NCBI RefSeq assembly: GCF_002954725.1
Contig: NZ_MSCQ01000001.1
Span: 2,565,925 to 2,629,924, forward strand
Source: Photobacterium phosphoreum
GTDB lineage: Bacteria; Pseudomonadota; Gammaproteobacteria; Enterobacterales; Vibrionaceae
Direction: 5' to 3'
DNA: 64,000 nucleotides
Under the pieces are notes generated by a model, which was not told the DNA's origin, searched no databases, and worked only from the letters and a program-made list of their open reading frames with translations. The position numbers and the translations under genes are program-made. Positions 36,190 through 45,786 of the stretch are shown piece by piece. The stretch's first letter is position 1. Each line of letters begins with the position of its first letter.

Positions 36190-37128
36190 TCACCATGAAT
36201 TCGTTTTTGCTTGTTCTAATAACTCAAAATGTCGTAAATACATCTGTGTTGCAGAAAAATACTTAATTGCATGCTCACGACACTTAATAGGGCTAATTTG
36301 ATCTAGCTTTTTTATTGCATTAATCATCTCAACTTCATTTTCACAGAGAAAACCAGTTTCTCCATCAATAATAAGCTCAGGCATTGCACCTCGATTAAAA
36401 GCAATAACCGGAGTGCCTGATAGCATAGCTTCTACTATCGTTAGTCCAAAAGGCTCTTCCCATTGAATAGGGACAAGTAAAGCCTTTGCCTTACTAATTA
36501 ATTCAAATTTATCAGTACCATTAATATACCCTACTGGTTTGATTATAGGATGCCAGTTAAACCACGTTTCAGGGTTGGCTAATCTACGTCCACCAGCGAC
36601 AATTAACGGTATGTTAACTTTTTTAGCCACTTTTATCGCAGTATCCACACCTTTTTTACTGCGTTTAACTTTAGCAAGAAAAAGTAGGTAGCTGTCTTTA
36701 TCTTTACTAAAAATATAATCGTCTACAGGTACTCCGTTATAAGCAACAACTTCACCACCCTGACATTTAGCATGATTTTTTGAGATGAATACATTATTTT
36801 TCCCCTCATGCTTGCCAGCATGGCATACTTGAATAGTGCCAGGATACCGCCTGAACATCTTCTCAATAACAGAACCGTCAATCCCACCATGATGTTCAAT
36901 ATATTCAACATCATCAGGAATTACAGCACATAATTCTTCAAATGTGCATGGCAATGACAACTTAATATGTTTATAAAATTCGGTATCAGAACCAATAGGA
37001 GACATCGTATACACTTTGTGTCCTTGTTTAGCTTGCTCAACCGCAAGCCAATCAATTAATCGATTTGAACCACCACTAGAATTTACAGGAGGAAGGGATT
37101 GGTCATGAATATGTAAAATAACGCTCAT
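36190..37128 (-). CDS. Glycosyltransferase family 4, short form
   Basis: 312 residues. The N-terminal GT-B part is compact and opens with ILHIHDQSLPPVNSSGGSNR. The donor domain has FLAKVKRSKKGVDTAIKVAK, IVAGGRRL and EEPFGLTIVEAMLSGTPVI, with the E-x7-E signature. It looks like a complete retaining GT4 of the smaller type. The sugar is unknown. It lies alone on the minus strand between coaD and a damaged GT2 gene, in an AT-rich accessory segment. Confidence 0.8.
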   Translation of the reverse strand: MSVILHIHDQSLPPVNSSGGSNRLIDWLAVEQAKQGHKVYTMSPIGSDTEFYKHIKLSLPCTFEELCAVIPDDVEYIEHHGGIDGSVIEKMFRRYPGTIQVCHAGKHEGKNNVFISKNHAKCQGGEVVAYNGVPVDDYIFSKDKDSYLLFLAKVKRSKKGVDTAIKVAKKVNIPLIVAGGRRLANPETWFNWHPIIKPVGYINGTDKFELISKAKALLVPIQWEEPFGLTIVEAMLSGTPVIAFNRGAMPELIIDGETGFLCENEVEMINAIKKLDQISPIKCREHAIKYFSATQMYLRHFELLEQAKTNSW

Positions 37129-37319
37129 TTGGCACTACATTTCCACATACAAATAAAGCATAATAATACAGTCAATTTTCTATTTAAGTAATAACTATTA
37201 TATAAATACATAATAAAATAACATTTATTTAAGGTATATAATCCTTACTGTATACTGATTATTTTGTTAGAATTTCAGATCAAACCCAATAAAACAAGCA
37301 ATAACCACCCAATAGGCTG

Positions 37320-38087
37320 TTGATATTAAACATAAAAATAGAATTCATCATAAGTACATACAATAATGTACGTGATCTAGAACTAGTTTTAGAGGGCTAT
37401 CTATATCAAATTAATCATAACTTTTCATTATGTATAGCTGATGATGGTTCTACACATGAAGTGGCTGGCTTAATTAAAAAATTCCAACAGAAGAACTTAG
37501 CTATTCGACATATTTGGCATGAATATAAGGGTTTTATAAAAGCTAAAATTCTTAATCGAGCAATAGAAACAAGTATTGATGATTACATCATTTTACAGAT
37601 AGCGACTGTATTCCAGTACCAAATTTCAGATCATAAAAATGTAGCTTCAGAAACTACAGTTATTATTGGCGTCAGAGCTTATATAAAGAAAGATCTGTCA
37701 GAAGAGTTCCGTCAACGTATTTTATCTATAACTAAATTATCCAATATTCTTTGGCTATTACTTAAGTCTATAACAGGTGATATTTCAAAAGTTGAGCAAG
37801 TTATTAATTATCCAAATCTAATCCTGAAGCCTATAACTCAAGCCAAACCAATCCTTTCTCAATTTGGCTCAAATATGGCAATATCAGAAAAAGCATTATT
37901 TAAGATAAATAGCTTTGATAAAGATTTTGAAGGTTGGGGATATGAAAATACAGATCTTTTATATCGCCTAGATAAATTAGGCTTAACCGCTATGGGTACT
38001 ATCGGTCGATGCCGACAATTTCACATTGATCACCAAATGAATAAACGCAACCCTAACGGTGAAAAACCATTCAAACAAAAACAATAA
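37320..38087 (+). CDS. Glycosyltransferase family 2 with displaced DxD motif, probably inactive
   Basis: Open for 255 codons but damaged. EFIISTYNNVRDLELVL and CIADDGSTHEV form the GT2 N-terminus, and GSNMAISEKALFKINSFD with FEGWGYENTDLLYRLDKLG is the C-terminal galactosyltransferase-like domain. Where DGDCIP-like residues are expected the frame reads QIATVF. The bases 37598-37627 encode DSDCIPVPNF in frame +2, so paired indels have thrown the metal motif out of frame. There is no ATG start. TTG at 37320 is the only usable start codon seen. It may be a recent pseudogene or a sequence with errors. AT-rich. Confidence 0.7.
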   Translation: MILNIKIEFIISTYNNVRDLELVLEGYLYQINHNFSLCIADDGSTHEVAGLIKKFQQKNLAIRHIWHEYKGFIKAKILNRAIETSIDDYIILQIATVFQYQISDHKNVASETTVIIGVRAYIKKDLSEEFRQRILSITKLSNILWLLLKSITGDISKVEQVINYPNLILKPITQAKPILSQFGSNMAISEKALFKINSFDKDFEGWGYENTDLLYRLDKLGLTAMGTIGRCRQFHIDHQMNKRNPNGEKPFKQKQ

Positions 38088-38121
38088 ACAGAAAAGGTTT
38101 TTTTGTGACAATGGAATAAAT

Positions 38122-38146
38122 AAAAAGACCTAATTAAGGTCTTTTT
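38122..38146. terminator. Bidirectional terminator between the GT2 gene and the epimerase
   Basis: AAAAAGACCT (38122-38131), loop AATTA, AGGTCTTTTT (38137-38146), between convergent genes. Confidence 0.88.
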
Positions 38147-38150
38147 ACAA

Positions 38151-39155
38151 TTACTGATTATAGTACTCACGGTACCAGTCAACAAAAGCCTGCACACCTT
38201 GTTTTACTTCAACCGCAGGCTTATAACCAGTAGCGGCAAATAAATCATCAGTATCGGCATACGTCATGTAAACATCACCCGGCTGCATTGGCATAAAGTT
38301 TTTCTTCGCTTCAATGCCTAATGCTTCTTCCAAGGCTTCAACATAATCCATTAATTTAACAGGGCTACCATGACCAATATTATAAATACGGTATGGCGCA
38401 GAGCTGGTTGCTGGTGAGCCGGTTTCTACTGTCCACTCAGGATTAGGTTGTGGGATCACATCCTGAATCCGCATCACACCTTCAACAATATCATCGATAT
38501 AGGTGAAATCACGGCTCATATCGCCATTGTTATAAATATCAATTTCTTTGCCTTCCATGATGGCATTAGTAAATTTAAACAATGCCATATCAGGACGCCC
38601 CCACGGACCATATACCGTAAAGAAACGTAGGCCTGTGGTTGGAATACCGTAAAGGTGTGAATAGCTGTGCGCCATCAATTCATTGGCTTTTTTGGCCGCA
38701 GCATACAATGATACTGGGTGATCAACACTATCAGCAGTATCAAATGGCATTTTTTGATTTAAGCCGTACACAGAACTTGATGACGCATAAACCAGGTGCT
38801 CAACTTTGTTATGACGACAACCTTCAAGAATAGTCAAATAGCCAATTAAGTTACTATCACCATAAGCCATTGGATTATCAATTGAATAACGTACGCCTGC
38901 TTGACCACCTAAATGGATCACGCGATTAAATTTTTGTTCAGCAAACAAATTCGCAATCGCATCTCTATCCGCAAGATCCATTTCAATAAATGTAAAATCA
39001 GGATGACTAATACGCTTTAAACGTGCATGTTTAAGTGCGACCTCATAATAATCATTAAGGTTATCGATACCCACCACTTGATGGCCTTGAGCACATAAAC
39101 GCTCCGTAACCGCACTACCGATAAAGCCAGCAACCCCTGTTACTAAATATTTCAT
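38151..39155 (-). CDS. UDP-uronate 4-epimerase-like NAD-dependent epimerase
   Basis: 334-residue short-chain dehydrogenase/epimerase. VTGVAGFIGSAVTERL binds NAD, HLGGQAGVRYSIDNP and YASSSSVYG follow, and YAAAKKANE is the catalytic Y-x3-K. FFTVYGPWGRPDMALF and RDFTYIDDIVEG are typical of UDP-glucuronate 4-epimerases, which make UDP-galacturonate. It probably supplies a uronic acid for core or capsule. A simple UDP-glucose epimerase is less likely. It lies next to the glycosyltransferase remnants, transcribed alone on the minus strand. Confidence 0.86.
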   Translation of the reverse strand: MKYLVTGVAGFIGSAVTERLCAQGHQVVGIDNLNDYYEVALKHARLKRISHPDFTFIEMDLADRDAIANLFAEQKFNRVIHLGGQAGVRYSIDNPMAYGDSNLIGYLTILEGCRHNKVEHLVYASSSSVYGLNQKMPFDTADSVDHPVSLYAAAKKANELMAHSYSHLYGIPTTGLRFFTVYGPWGRPDMALFKFTNAIMEGKEIDIYNNGDMSRDFTYIDDIVEGVMRIQDVIPQPNPEWTVETGSPATSSAPYRIYNIGHGSPVKLMDYVEALEEALGIEAKKNFMPMQPGDVYMTYADTDDLFAATGYKPAVEVKQGVQAFVDWYREYYNQ

Positions 39156-39289
39156 TTTTCAGCCCTTAATGTATTTATAAAATACTGTTTATTTTTATAA
39201 AAATTATGCTTCATAGTAACAATATATCTAAGGGTTGTTGCTCAAAAAAAATGAACCCGCTATTAATCAAAATCGAATAAATAACTCAC

Positions 39290-40099
39290 TCAACGCTGAC
39301 ACTTATCACAAAAAACAGTGGTGCGTTGACCGAGCTTAATATCCGTTAAAATTTCACCACAGCGCGGGCACGGTTGACCGCCTTTGCCGTAAACTTGTAA
39401 TTCTTGCGCAAAATACCCCGGTTTACCGTCAGCATTTTTAAAGTCTTTTAAGGTTGTCCCACCTTGAGCAATCGCTTTTTTGAGTACTACTTTAATTTCA
39501 TCGACCAATAACTGTAATTTTTGTGGTAAGACCTTACCTGCAGGACATTGGGGATCAATTCCTGCGGTAAATAACGATTCATTGGCATAAATATTACCGA
39601 CCCCGACCACAACATGATTATCCATAATCAATAATTTAATCGCTTTACGCTTACCTTTAGCCTTTGCAACCAAATAATCCGCATCAAAATCGTCGCTCAA
39701 TGGCTCTGGTCCCATTTTATCGAGAACAGCATGGCTTTCACCTGCCTGCTGCCATAACCATGCCCCAAAGCGCCGAGGATCGTTATAACGCAGTATTTCT
39801 CCACTGGCTAATACCACATCAACGTGATCATGCTTCTCTACCACAGAGCCTGCGGGCAAAATACGTAAACTGCCTGACATACCAAGATGAACAATGGCGT
39901 AGCCGATATCAGTTTCTAATAATAAATATTTGGCGCGGCGGACAACCTTGCGGATCACCTGCCCTTCAATATTTTTAATCGCATCAGGAATTGGCCAGCG
40001 TAATCTTGCATTACGAATAATGATTTTAGTCACTGTTTGTCCAACAACGTGCGGTGTGATCCCCATGCGAGTCACTTCAACTTCCGGTAATTCAGGCAT
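39290..40099 (-). CDS. mutM: Formamidopyrimidine-DNA glycosylase MutM (Fpg)
   Basis: Removes 8-oxoguanine and other oxidised purines by base excision. The 269-residue protein starts MPELPEVEV, whose exposed proline (P1 after Met removal) and following Glu are catalytic. NDPRRFGAW, the helix-two-turn-helix near [10 protein letters not shown] and the zinc finger [15 protein letters not shown] with CDKC are complete. The start at 40099 was set by the obligatory N-terminus. Longer in-frame starts would abolish the active proline. It lies 22 bases after the hypothetical gene at 40122-40616 on the same strand. Confidence 0.96.
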   Translation of the reverse strand: MPELPEVEVTRMGITPHVVGQTVTKIIIRNARLRWPIPDAIKNIEGQVIRKVVRRAKYLLLETDIGYAIVHLGMSGSLRILPAGSVVEKHDHVDVVLASGEILRYNDPRRFGAWLWQQAGESHAVLDKMGPEPLSDDFDADYLVAKAKGKRKAIKLLIMDNHVVVGVGNIYANESLFTAGIDPQCPAGKVLPQKLQLLVDEIKVVLKKAIAQGGTTLKDFKNADGKPGYFAQELQVYGKGGQPCPRCGEILTDIKLGQRTTVFCDKCQR

Positions 40100-40121
40100 C
40101 TTTATCTTGCTCCAATAATTA

Positions 40122-40616
40122 TTATCGTTTTGAAGATAATGGCGGAAAGAGAAAATCAGAGTCAACAGTTACAGCGAGCCATTGTCCAGCGCCATTATTC
40201 AATAACCAAAAATGCGCTAATTGATACGCAGTGATCCGTTGCGGTTGCGAATAACCAACCAACCACGCTTCAATAGTATATGGAATTAATAACTGTTTTT
40301 TTAATGCTAATAGCTGCTTCGCCGTGACTTTCGTGCCCTGCAATGTTTGCCAGTGAGCAATAAAAGTAGCGATATCAACCGCTATCGGTGGTTGACTCTG
40401 CCAACCAGCCTCTGAGTGCTGTAACGTCACCTGAGGTAAAATCAGCTGCAGGAGAACGCGATCTGAGGTAAATAAGGGGATGACGGTTGACGATACTATC
40501 GATGGTGCTGTCGTTGCTAACCGAGTACGAAGAAGCTCTGGTAGTTGTATGACGGCGATAAAAGCCAAAACCCCAATGATGATAACGTTATTCCATCCTC
40601 GTCGCGTTAACCGCAT
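40122..40616 (-). CDS. Hypothetical membrane-anchored protein upstream of mutM
   Basis: 164 residues with one membrane helix near the N-terminus (about 11-28, [15 protein letters not shown]) after RLTRRGW, then an extracytoplasmic domain with no motif I recognise. I recall similar proteins beside mutM in other Vibrionaceae, but no function. It is 22 bases upstream of mutM on the same strand and probably co-transcribed. Its own upstream region holds the octanucleotide repeat at 40728-40804. Confidence 0.65.
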   Translation of the reverse strand: MRLTRRGWNNVIIIGVLAFIAVIQLPELLRTRLATTAPSIVSSTVIPLFTSDRVLLQLILPQVTLQHSEAGWQSQPPIAVDIATFIAHWQTLQGTKVTAKQLLALKKQLLIPYTIEAWLVGYSQPQRITAYQLAHFWLLNNGAGQWLAVTVDSDFLFPPLSSKR

Positions 40617-40727
40617 TCTCTGGCGCTCCTATGCGCACTTATCAATACAGATTAAGATAGCACTGCCACTATTAACAACCATAGCCAATTTAATTTATTG
40701 TTTGATAGTGATGATTAAAAGTATCGA

Positions 40728-40804
40728 GGAAAGCAGGAAAGCAGGAAAGCAGGAAAGCAGGAAAGCAGGAAAGCAGGAAAGCAGGAAAGCAGGAAAGCAG
40801 GAAG
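40728..40804. repeat. Octanucleotide tandem repeat, nine copies of GGAAAGCA
   Basis: Nine perfect head-to-tail copies of GGAAAGCA (40728-40799) and a partial tenth. The tract lies between the rpmG terminator and the start of the hypothetical gene-mutM unit, about 110 bases upstream of its start codon. Repeats of this size are prone to slippage and could change promoter spacing or leader structure. The unit length is not a multiple of three. Confidence 0.95.
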
Positions 40805-40825
40805 ATTATGCGGAATTTTAAATAT

Positions 40826-40852
40826 AAAAAAACCCAGCTAGGCTGGGTTTTT
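40826..40852 (-). terminator. Intrinsic terminator of the rpmB-rpmG operon
   Basis: On the minus strand CCCAGC and GCTGGG pair around a 3-nt loop, flanked by A- and T-rich arms that lengthen the stem, with a T tract. It may work in both directions. Confidence 0.88.
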
Positions 40853-40872
40853 ATCAAAAAATTTAAAATCAA

Positions 40873-41040
40873 TTACTTGATTTTAGCTTCTTTGTAAAGC
40901 ACGTGCTGGCGAACTACTGGATCAAATTTCTTGATCTCAAATTTGCCTGGCATGTTGCGCTTGTTCTTGTCGGTAGTGTAGAAGTGGCCTGTACCAGCTG
41001 ATGATACTAGACGGATCTTCTCACGAATGCCTTTTGCCAT
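40873..41040 (-). CDS. rpmG: 50S ribosomal protein L33
   Basis: 55-residue ribosomal protein of the large subunit near the E site. The translation begins [19 protein letters not shown] and contains [17 protein letters not shown] and a Lys-rich end. This is the cysteine-free form of L33, which does not bind zinc. Length equals the E. coli protein. It follows rpmB by 13 bases in the usual order. Confidence 0.97.
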   Translation of the reverse strand: MAKGIREKIRLVSSAGTGHFYTTDKNKRNMPGKFEIKKFDPVVRQHVLYKEAKIK

Positions 41041-41053
41041 TGTTCAAATTCCT

Positions 41054-41290
41054 CTAAACGTTCTCGCCGCGAACACGCATCTCTGCAAGAACGATATCAA
41101 TACCTTTCTTATCAATGATACGCATACCTTTAGCAGTAAGACGTAGTTTAACGAAGCGTTTTTCGCTTTCTACCCAGAAACGATGAGTTTGCAGGTTCGG
41201 CAGAAAACGACGCTTGGTGGCATTACGTGCGTGTGAACGGTTGTTACCCGTTACAGGACGCTTACCAGTTACTTGGCATACTCGGGACAT
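41054..41290 (-). CDS. rpmB: 50S ribosomal protein L28
   Basis: 78-residue large-subunit protein. The sequence opens [20 protein letters not shown] and has [12 protein letters not shown] and [16 protein letters not shown]. The start at 41290 has GGAG 9 bases upstream and fits the family. A longer in-frame start at 41329 is not supported. First gene of the rpmB-rpmG operon, with a strong promoter about 95 bases upstream. Confidence 0.98.
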   Translation of the reverse strand: MSRVCQVTGKRPVTGNNRSHARNATKRRFLPNLQTHRFWVESEKRFVKLRLTAKGMRIIDKKGIDIVLAEMRVRGENV

Positions 41291-41385
41291 TACTGTCTTC
41301 TCCAAATCGTTTCGCTCGATATCTACCATGGAAATTTAATGTAAAATTCAATTTTACATATAACCACAGCTATCAAAGGTCGCGC

Positions 41386-41414
41386 ATTATACTAAGTCAA
41401 AACCAGTTGCTCAA
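41386..41414 (-). promoter_or_regulatory. Strong sigma-70 promoter of rpmB-rpmG
   Basis: On the minus strand TTGAGC (41409-41414), a 17-bp spacer and a perfect TATAAT (41386-41391). A GC-rich stretch, GCGCGACC, follows the -10. Such a discriminator is typical of promoters under growth-rate and ppGpp control. Confidence 0.75.
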
Positions 41415-41461
41415 GTCCCGAGCAGATCCTTTCTCACTTTTTTTACCGAAAATTGTCTATT

Positions 41462-42136
41462 TTATAGCCAACCGCGCTCAGCAAAGGAAATTATATCTCC
41501 CTCGCCGACAATAAAATGATCCAGAACACGAATATCAACTAGAGCCAGCGAATCGCTGATCTTGCGGGTTATTCGATGGTCAGCCTGACTAGGTTCAGCA
41601 ACGCCTGATGGGTGATTATGCGCTAAAATTAACGCTGCTGCATTAAGTTCTAGCGATCTTTTTACAACTTCACGTGGATAAACACTCGCACAATCGAGTG
41701 TTCCTTCAAATAATACCTCTCCGGTAATGACCCGGTGCTGGTTGTCTAGGAATAGGATATAAAAGGCTTCGCGCTGTTTATGGCGTAATTTTTTCACCAA
41801 ATATTGACGGGTATTTTGTGGGTTTGTGAGCGCGTTATCTTTTTTTAAAATTTCTTCTAAATATCGCTCTCCCAGTGCCAAAACAGCCTGCAAAAGTGCA
41901 AATTTTGCCGGACCCAAGCCTTTTACCTGACAAAAAGTTTCTTTATCTGCACCAAGCAAGGCTCGTAATGAGCCAAATTCTTGCAATAAATACGTCGCCA
42001 GTTCCAACGCATTCATGCCTTTTATTCCCGTTCGTAAAAAAATGGCTAATAATTCAGCATCTGTGAGCGCATCACAACCATGAGATAATAGTTTTTCTCG
42101 TGGACGCGACGCTAATGGCAATTGCTTAAGCGACAT
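41462..42136 (-). CDS. radC: RadC family protein (JAB/MPN domain)
   Basis: 224 residues. An N-terminal helix-hairpin-helix region ([20 protein letters not shown]) is followed by a JAMM metalloprotease-like domain with [10 protein letters not shown] and the downstream Ser and Asp of SQADH. Despite the name, a role in DNA repair is not established. The position, divergent from coaBC and next to rpmB, is the same as in E. coli. Confidence 0.93.
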   Translation of the reverse strand: MSLKQLPLASRPREKLLSHGCDALTDAELLAIFLRTGIKGMNALELATYLLQEFGSLRALLGADKETFCQVKGLGPAKFALLQAVLALGERYLEEILKKDNALTNPQNTRQYLVKKLRHKQREAFYILFLDNQHRVITGEVLFEGTLDCASVYPREVVKRSLELNAAALILAHNHPSGVAEPSQADHRITRKISDSLALVDIRVLDHFIVGEGDIISFAERGWL

Positions 42137-42373
42137 ATTCTCTCCTATATTGGTATGTCACTAGCAAAACAGGCTATCGCTTTTATACAACCCAACAACC
42201 AATGTTCCTTGAAAGCGTCTCCAAAGTTTATGCTTTATCCCCTGCCTTGCAGCACCAAAACCTCGGAATGATCACCGCTAAAGATTAAACTATGAATTGC
42301 AGCCAATGACCGTTTATACGTTTGATGCTATCGTGTCAGCAAAATTTATTGGCTTCTACACACAGGCAAAACC

Positions 42374-43588
42374 ATGCAAACACTGGCAGGAAAAAAAATC
42401 CTTCTCGGCATTAGTGGCGGTATCGCTGCCTATAAATGCGCAGAACTAACGCGTCGTTTAATTGAACGCGGTGCACAAGTCCAAGTCGTAATGACCCAAG
42501 CAGCACAAGAATTCATTACCCCATTAACCATGCAGGCTGTATCGGGCAATCCCGTTTCAAGTAGCCTTTTAGACCCTTCTGCCGAAGCATCAATGGGTCA
42601 TATTGAATTAGCAAAATGGGCAGACTTGGTTTTATTAGCACCTGCCACTGCAGATTTGATTGCCCGTATTAGTGCCGGCATGGGCAATGATTTACTATCA
42701 ACGCTCTGTTTAGCAACGGATGCACCCATTGCTGTCGCACCCGCCATGAATCAACAGATGTACCGCAATATTGCCACCCAAGAAAATCTTGCCACACTAC
42801 AACGTCGTGGCTTTACTTTATGGGGACCTGCCAGCGGTGAACAAGCGTGTGGCGATGTCGGCCCGGGACGAATGCTGGAACCGATGCAATTAGTTCACCA
42901 CTGTGAAGATTTCTTTCAACAACCCGATCTTAGTGAACTAAACATTGTTATCACCGCAGGCCCTACTCGTGAGGCGATTGATCCGGTGCGTTATTTAAGT
43001 AATTACAGTTCAGGCAAGATGGGCTTTGCGATTGCCGCCGCCGCCGCTAAACGTGGGGCTAATGTGACCTTAATCAGTGGGCCAGTTAACCTTACGACAC
43101 CAGCTGGCGTAACTCGAATTAATATTAATAGCGCCGTTGAGATGCAGCAGGCAGCATTAGCTTGCGCAGTAAAGAATGAAATATTTATTGCCTGTGCCGC
43201 CGTTGCTGATTTCCGTCCAGCACAGGTTGCAGAACAAAAGATGAAAAAGCAGCCTGGTAATGAAGAGATGGTGATTCAACTAGTAAAGAACCCCGATATC
43301 GTTGCCTCTATTGCAGCGCTAACAGAACAACGTCCCTTTACTGTTGGCTTTGCTGCTGAAACCCAAAATGTAGAGCATTATGCTCGTGGTAAACTGGCGG
43401 CTAAAAATCTTGATCTTATTTGTGCGAATGATGTCTCCATACAAGGACAAGGCTTTAATAGCGACACTAACGCACTCCATTTATACTGGCCTAACGGTGA
43501 TAAAACATTACCATTAGCTACTAAAGCCGATCTTGGTCAGCAATTAATTGCCGAAATTGTTGCCCTTTATCAACACGCCACGCACTAG
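42374..43588 (+). CDS. coaBC: Phosphopantothenoylcysteine decarboxylase / phosphopantothenate--cysteine ligase CoaBC
   Basis: Bifunctional coenzyme A enzyme (Dfp). The N-terminal FMN decarboxylase half (1-190) has [16 protein letters not shown], the catalytic His in [11 protein letters not shown] and the [10 protein letters not shown] motif. The C-terminal ligase half (about 191-404) has [20 protein letters not shown] and the AAVADFRP motif. Length 404 matches E. coli (406). It is 9 bases ahead of dut. Confidence 0.96.
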   Translation: MQTLAGKKILLGISGGIAAYKCAELTRRLIERGAQVQVVMTQAAQEFITPLTMQAVSGNPVSSSLLDPSAEASMGHIELAKWADLVLLAPATADLIARISAGMGNDLLSTLCLATDAPIAVAPAMNQQMYRNIATQENLATLQRRGFTLWGPASGEQACGDVGPGRMLEPMQLVHHCEDFFQQPDLSELNIVITAGPTREAIDPVRYLSNYSSGKMGFAIAAAAAKRGANVTLISGPVNLTTPAGVTRININSAVEMQQAALACAVKNEIFIACAAVADFRPAQVAEQKMKKQPGNEEMVIQLVKNPDIVASIAALTEQRPFTVGFAAETQNVEHYARGKLAAKNLDLICANDVSIQGQGFNSDTNALHLYWPNGDKTLPLATKADLGQQLIAEIVALYQHATH

Positions 43589-43597
43589 AGCATTATT

Positions 43598-44056
43598 ATG
43601 AATACTATCGATCTTAAAATTCTTGACCCCCGTGTTGGAACTGAGTTTCCATTACCCGCTTATGCCACCACAGGTTCTGCTGGGCTTGATTTACGTGCGT
43701 GCCTTGATCAACCATTAACCGTTGCACCGGGTGAAACCCATTTAGTGCCAACCGGTTTAGCGATCCATATTGGCAACCCAAATCTAGCGGCAACGATTTT
43801 ACCGCGATCAGGTTTGGGGCATAAACATGGCATCGTCTTAGGTAATCTTGTCGGTCTGATTGATTCTGACTATCAAGGTCAGTTAATGGTGTCAGTCTGG
43901 AACCGCGGTGATACTACTTTTACTATCGAACCGGGCGATCGTATTGCGCAATTAGTTTTTCTGCCTGTGGTACAAGCACAATTTAATATTGTGACTGATT
44001 TTGACGATATGAGTCATCGTGGTGAAGGTGGTTTTGGTCACTCAGGTCGTCAATAG
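43598..44056 (+). CDS. dut: Deoxyuridine 5'-triphosphate nucleotidohydrolase Dut
   Basis: Trimeric dUTPase making dUMP and keeping uracil out of DNA. All five motifs are visible in 152 residues: [34 protein letters not shown] and the C-terminal GEGGFGHSG. Length is as in E. coli. It is co-directional with coaBC and followed by slmA, the E. coli order. Confidence 0.97.
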   Translation: MNTIDLKILDPRVGTEFPLPAYATTGSAGLDLRACLDQPLTVAPGETHLVPTGLAIHIGNPNLAATILPRSGLGHKHGIVLGNLVGLIDSDYQGQLMVSVWNRGDTTFTIEPGDRIAQLVFLPVVQAQFNIVTDFDDMSHRGEGGFGHSGRQ

Positions 44057-44140
44057 ATTTATTGTCATTAATAAACACAGATTATACTTTTGACGTATGA
44101 TTTTGTTTTGATGCTAAAATAACCGATAACGATCAAACAC

Positions 44141-44172
44141 AAAGCGCAACTATTGACGGTGGCGCTTTTTTT
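44141..44172 (+). terminator. Terminator after dut
   Basis: AAAGCGC (44141-44147) pairs with GCGCTTT, followed by a run of T residues. The loop is 14 bases and can pair further. Confidence 0.7.
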
Positions 44173-44289
44173 ACTGATAAACTGCATACATTTACCATCC
44201 TGCGCTTTTCACGACGCAATGGCATCGCTAAGATAGGCGGGTTTCATGCTGTCCATGGACAGTCTCATTTTGCAAAGGAACGATAATTC

Positions 44290-44880
44290 ATGGCTGGCAC
44301 CAAAAAAAGCAATCGCCGCGAAGAGATACTTCAGTGTCTTGCTCATATGTTGGAATCAAATCAAGGAAGCCAACGTATCACCACCAAAATGCTGGCGGCT
44401 AATGTTGGGGTCTCGGAGGCTGCACTCTATCGTCACTTCCCAAGTAAAGCACGGATGTTTGAAGGCCTGATTGAATTTATCGAAGATTCAATTACTACCC
44501 GTATTAACCGCATTCTTGATGATGAAAAAGATACCCTTACGCGTCTGCGTATGGTGCTACAACTGATATTAATGTTTGGTGAACGTAATCCGGGTCTTAG
44601 TCGTATTATGACCGGTCACGCACTGATGTTTGAACAAGATCGCTTACAGTCACGCATTAATCAGTTATTTGAACGCATTGAATCACAATTACGTCAAATT
44701 CTTAAAGAGCGTAAATTGCGTGAAGGCAAAGGCTTTCCTGTTGATGAATCCATTTTAGCGGCACAGTTACTCGGTCAAGTGGAAGGCAGCCTAAGTCGTT
44801 ATGTTCGCTCAAGCTTTAAATACAAGCCAACTGAAAATTTTGATGATTACTGGCAACTGCTTAGTGGTCAGTTAGGTTAA
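44290..44880 (+). CDS. slmA: Nucleoid occlusion factor SlmA
   Basis: TetR-family DNA-binding protein that blocks FtsZ ring assembly over the nucleoid. The 196-residue product has the helix-turn-helix [20 protein letters not shown] (residues about 31-50) and the conserved body [19 protein letters not shown]. Length is near E. coli (198). Gene order dut-slmA-pyrE is as in E. coli. The start has AAGGA upstream. Confidence 0.96.
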   Translation: MAGTKKSNRREEILQCLAHMLESNQGSQRITTKMLAANVGVSEAALYRHFPSKARMFEGLIEFIEDSITTRINRILDDEKDTLTRLRMVLQLILMFGERNPGLSRIMTGHALMFEQDRLQSRINQLFERIESQLRQILKERKLREGKGFPVDESILAAQLLGQVEGSLSRYVRSSFKYKPTENFDDYWQLLSGQLG

Positions 44881-44922
44881 CCAAACCACCAACTGATACA
44901 TAGCAGCATATTTAAGCTAAAA

Positions 44923-44958
44923 AAAAGCGAGGGTCAATTCACATTGACCCTCGCTTTT
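44923..44958. terminator. Bidirectional terminator between slmA and pyrE
   Basis: A 16-bp perfect stem, AAAAGCGAGGGTCAAT with its complement, and a TCAC loop. It serves both convergent genes. Confidence 0.92.
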
Positions 44959-44987
44959 CTAGTATCTCTTACCTATTTAAACGACAA

Positions 44988-45629
44988 TTACACGCCGTAT
45001 TGAGTACGGTACGCAGTAACAGCGGCTAAATGCTGCTCCATACCCGTTTGCTCGCTTAAATAAGTCACCACATCGCCTAGCGATACAATTGAAATCACCG
45101 CACAACCAAAGTCACGCTCAACTTCTTGAATCGCAGACAGTTCGCTTTGACCTTTTTCTTGACGATCAATCGCCACTAACACGCCCGCTAAATCAGCACC
45201 GTTGGCTTTAATGATTTCCATTGATTCACGAATCGCCGTACCAGCGGTGATCACATCATCAACTAACATGATGCGACCTTCTAGTTCACAACCGACTAAG
45301 TTGCCGCCTTCACCGTGATTTTTAGCTTCTTTACGGTTAAAGCAATATGGCGTATCAATATCATGGTGATCGGCCAATGCTACCGCGGTGGTGGTTGCAA
45401 TTGGGATCCCTTTATAAGCAGGGCCAAATAACACATCAAATTCAATCTTAGCGTCAACCAATGCTGCAGCATAAAAGCGACCTAGACGCGCAAGATCGCG
45501 ACCAGTATTAAATAATCCCGCGTTAAAGAAATACGGACTGTTACGACCCGATTTCAATGTAAACTCACCAAATTTTAATACCCCTTTCTCTAGGGCAAAT
45601 TCGATAAACTGACGCTGATATGCTTTCAT
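44988..45629 (-). CDS. pyrE: Orotate phosphoribosyltransferase PyrE
   Basis: Makes orotidine monophosphate from orotate and PRPP. The 213-residue protein has [31 protein letters not shown] and the PRPP-binding motif [13 protein letters not shown]. Length equals E. coli PyrE. It lies after rph on the same strand. A hairpin with T tract between them fits attenuation by UTP level, as known in E. coli. Confidence 0.97.
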   Translation of the reverse strand: MKAYQRQFIEFALEKGVLKFGEFTLKSGRNSPYFFNAGLFNTGRDLARLGRFYAAALVDAKIEFDVLFGPAYKGIPIATTTAVALADHHDIDTPYCFNRKEAKNHGEGGNLVGCELEGRIMLVDDVITAGTAIRESMEIIKANGADLAGVLVAIDRQEKGQSELSAIQEVERDFGCAVISIVSLGDVVTYLSEQTGMEQHLAAVTAYRTQYGV

Positions 45630-45751
45630 TGTGGCTCCTTAAACGACTTTCGTGTTTTACAATGTTGAAATGGAAGCAACCTTTACCAAAAAACGGTAAA
45701 ACTGTTGCGGCTAAACATTATGACTATTCCTCTAGCCTATAAAATTTAGAT

Positions 45752-45782
45752 AAAAAAAAGCGGCTCCAATTAGGAACCGCTA
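45752..45782 (-). terminator. rph-pyrE intercistronic attenuator
   Basis: On the minus strand AGCGGTTCC and GGAGCCGCT pair (one G-U) around a 5-nt loop, followed by eight T residues. The stem begins about 5 bases after the rph stop codon, so a ribosome ending rph would cover it. This matches the E. coli pyrE attenuator layout. Confidence 0.8.
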
Positions 45783-45786
45783 ATAA

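Noticed and set aside
40728..40804. Possible CRISPR-like array
   Set aside because: Units are 8 bases, head to tail, with no spacers and no cas genes in the window.
40480..40821. 113-codon plus-strand reading frame running through the octanucleotide repeat
   Set aside because: Its first part is antisense to the membrane protein gene, and the rest is repeat-derived (a Lys/Gln/Ser pattern) with no recognisable domain or ribosome site.
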